From assembly GCA_024636355.1 (NCBI GenBank), contig JAGXHH010000041.1:1-5616 (forward strand): a stretch of DNA of 5,616 bases, written 5' to 3'. Shown here in pieces: positions 3,994 through 5,616 of this stretch. The position numbers and the translations under genes are program-made. The first letter of the stretch is position 1; the number at the start of each line of letters is the position of its first letter. Below the pieces are notes generated by a model that worked only from the letters and a program-made list of their open reading frames with translations, was not told the origin of the DNA and made no database searches. This DNA comes from Desulfobacteraceae bacterium (GTDB lineage Bacteria; Desulfobacterota; Desulfobacteria; Desulfobacterales; Desulfosalsimonadaceae).

Positions 3994-5616
3994 TCAGGAG
4001 GCCCGTTTTTGTCTCCGCTGTTCTTCGGCCATGTAACAGATCACGCCACACCGGAGGCACCGCGCCGCTTCGGACCGGGCGGTTTCTTCGGAATAGCCGA
4101 GTTCGATTTCCGGGCAACGGTCCGGCACGTCTGAAACCGAACAGGAGGGCATGATGTTGCGCGCTTTCGGGTCGACCTCGTCAAGAGACTCGACCAGCTG
4201 GACCACTGTATCCTGGGAAATGACATTTCCCGGCAGGATCAGATCCATATTATTCATGATCCTGTGGACGGAAGCAGCCGATCGGCGTCCCCCGGCAATG
4301 GCCCGGATAGCCGCGCTGTAGTCGGTAATCGGATCACCGCTGGAAAGCAGCCCCTTTTCCTCACTGTACGCCGGATTCTTGTACGGCTGGATGCCTTCCC
4401 AGCGAACCGGTTCGTCGGATCGTGATCCGGCTTCTTTTCCATCTTCCGCTGAAGCAACCTTCTGGAAAATCATTTCAGGCAGCCGGCCCGAATCGATAAT
4501 CAGGCTGCCGGTATTGATGACATAGGTCGAGCCGTTGACCAGGTCGTCATATTCGATAGCCGTTAAGCGGTCTTCTTCGCCGACCAGCTTGGTAATGCCG
4601 GCATCGAAGATCACATTGGCGCCGTTTTCTTCTATGGCTTTGATTTGGTCTTCTGAAAGCCCGGAATCCTGACGTGATGTGCGGAACATTACCGAAATAT
4701 TCTGCGCCCCCAGGTGACTGCAGATTTCCACCGCCCTTGAGGCGACTTCCCCGCCGCCGGCGATGACCACATCGGAATCGATTCGCAGCTTCCTTTCATT
4801 GTCCACCCCGGATTTGATCACGTCGATCAGGAGGTAGACTCCGGGTACCGGTTGCTCGGTCCGGACGTCAACACCCCGTTCGATCCGGCTGTCCCAGCCG
4901 CCGGAAGCCAGCAGGACGGCTTCGTGGCCGTTTTTCAGCAGTGAGGCAATGGTGAAATCGTGACCCAGGGTCATATTGGTGACCGTTTCCACACCGATTT
5001 CCCGGACGCCGTCAATATCCCAGTCGAGAATGTCCGGCGGCAGCCGGTACTGGGCAATGGCTTTGCGCAGCAGCCCGCCGAGTTTGGGAGTCGCTTCGAA
5101 CACGGTGGGTGAATGGCCGAGCCGAGCGGCAAAAAATGCTGCGGACAGACCTTCGACGCCTCCGCCGATTATCGCGATTTTCCGGTTGGTTTCCGGCGCT
5201 TTGAACGGCTGGGATCGTTTGTTGTTTTTCATCTCGTAATCCGAAGCGCAGCGCTTCAGATAATTGATGGCCACCGGCTCATCCACCAGGTTGCGCCGGC
5301 ATTCGTTTTCACAGGGCCGGGGGCAGATTCGGCCGATAATGGCCGGAAACGGGTTGCGCTCCTTGATGACCTGTACTGCTTTAGAATAGTTGCCTTCGTC
5401 GATGTGCTGGATGTAGCCGCTGATGTTGATGCCGGCCGGACAGGCACGCTGGCAGGGGGTGGTGCAGTCATCGGATGCGTACTCCTTCAGAATCCGCCGG
5501 GTGACCGAAGACAGCTTAATGATGTGCTTCGGACATACCCGTTCGCAGGTGCCGCAGCCGGTGCAGCGTTCTTCGATGACGATCGGCATGCCGTCGGCCC
5601 CCATGGTAATCGCGTC
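3994..5616 (-). CDS. rnfB: RnfB-like ferredoxin protein fused to a GltD-like FAD/NAD(P) oxidoreductase, C-terminal 540 residues (5' end outside window)
   Basis: The frame is open to the right edge, so the ATG at 5604 is internal. Numbering from that ATG, the visible part starts DAITMGADGMPIVIEE, as after the first ferredoxin CP motif of RnfB. Next comes a [4Fe-4S] motif C14-x2-C17-x2-C20-x3-C24-P and the RnfB-like KHIIKL. Then follows the Fe-S domain seen before GltD-type reductases: C47-x3-C51-x3-C55-P, GYIQ, and GRICPRPCENEC (91-102). A FAD-binding GGGVEG (147-152) with LGGLLR follows, then a second Rossmann motif GGGEVASRA (283-291) for NAD(P) or FAD. The tail has EAARCLRCGVIC (Cys 516, 519, 523), resembling the end of GltD-like proteins. 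The likely role is electron transfer between ferredoxin, flavin and NAD(P) at the Rnf membrane complex. Plain RnfB proteins lack the flavoprotein half. A free-standing GltD/HdrA-like oxidoreductase is the alternative; the downstream rseC favours Rnf. The gene ends in a strong terminator. Confidence 0.75.
   Translation of the reverse strand, partial: DAITMGADGMPIVIEERCTGCGTCERVCPKHIIKLSSVTRRILKEYASDDCTTPCQRACPAGINISGYIQHIDEGNYSKAVQVIKERNPFPAIIGRICPRPCENECRRNLVDEPVAINYLKRCASDYEMKNNKRSQPFKAPETNRKIAIIGGGVEGLSAAFFAARLGHSPTVFEATPKLGGLLRKAIAQYRLPPDILDWDIDGVREIGVETVTNMTLGHDFTIASLLKNGHEAVLLASGGWDSRIERGVDVRTEQPVPGVYLLIDVIKSGVDNERKLRIDSDVVIAGGGEVASRAVEICSHLGAQNISVMFRTSRQDSGLSEDQIKAIEENGANVIFDAGITKLVGEEDRLTAIEYDDLVNGSTYVINTGSLIIDSGRLPEMIFQKVASAEDGKEAGSRSDEPVRWEGIQPYKNPAYSEEKGLLSSGDPITDYSAAIRAIAGGRRSAASVHRIMNNMDLILPGNVISQDTVVQLVESLDEVDPKARNIMPSCSVSDVPDRCPEIELGYSEETARSEAARCLRCGVICYMAEEQRRQKRAS

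Noticed and set aside
3961..3996. The TGA stop of the RnfB-like gene as another selenocysteine codon
   Set aside because: Reading through adds only VLPFKQS before another stop, there is no Cys-homologous position, and the next structure is a terminator with a U-run.
3782..4117. A 111-residue minus-strand open frame spanning the end of the RnfB-like gene, the terminator and the rseC promoter
   Set aside because: It crosses a strong terminator, overlaps two better-supported genes in another frame and is rich in Arg/Pro without any domain.

Overview
The window looks like the chromosome of an anaerobic bacterium, most likely a Desulfobacterota (deltaproteobacterial) lineage. The grounds are a GC-rich, tightly packed gene set with an Rnf-type iron-sulphur protein, menaquinone-type UbiA/UbiX genes, a KamA radical-SAM enzyme, an AmmeMemoRadiSam radical-SAM enzyme and, most tellingly, what appears to be a selenocysteine-containing RseC protein. 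The taxonomic placement is inference. Two gene groups converge on each other.

Plus strand, 1-3347: four genes run head to tail with almost no spacing. They are the 3' part of an AmmeMemoRadiSam radical-SAM enzyme (amrS, cut by the left edge), a UbiA-family prenyltransferase, a UbiX-family flavin prenyltransferase and a KamA/lysine 2,3-aminomutase-like enzyme that starts at a TTG inside the end of ubiX. Junctions are TAA/ATG abutting, a 1-base TAATG overlap, and an 8-base overlap, so they form one apparent operon. UbiA and UbiX together suggest quinone (probably menaquinone) biosynthesis, with UbiX supplying prenyl-FMN to a UbiD decarboxylase that is not in this window.

Minus strand, 5616-3354: a large partial gene encodes the C-terminal part of an RnfB-like ferredoxin protein fused to a GltD-like FAD/NAD(P) oxidoreductase module. 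It ends in a strong rho-independent terminator. After that terminator lie a promoter-like sequence and a good ribosome-binding site, then an RseC/MucC-family membrane protein of 160 codons. RseC proteins are functionally linked to Rnf/Rsx complexes, so the pairing makes sense.

The main discovery is in this last gene. The reading frame is interrupted by one UGA, placed exactly at the second cysteine of the family's C-x2-C-x5-C motif, giving C-x2-U-x5-C. A stem-loop fitting the bacterial SECIS pattern begins 14 bases after the UGA. Ordinary gene calling would report only a 101-residue C-terminal fragment and lose the redox domain. I interpret it as a full-length selenoprotein and not a pseudogene.
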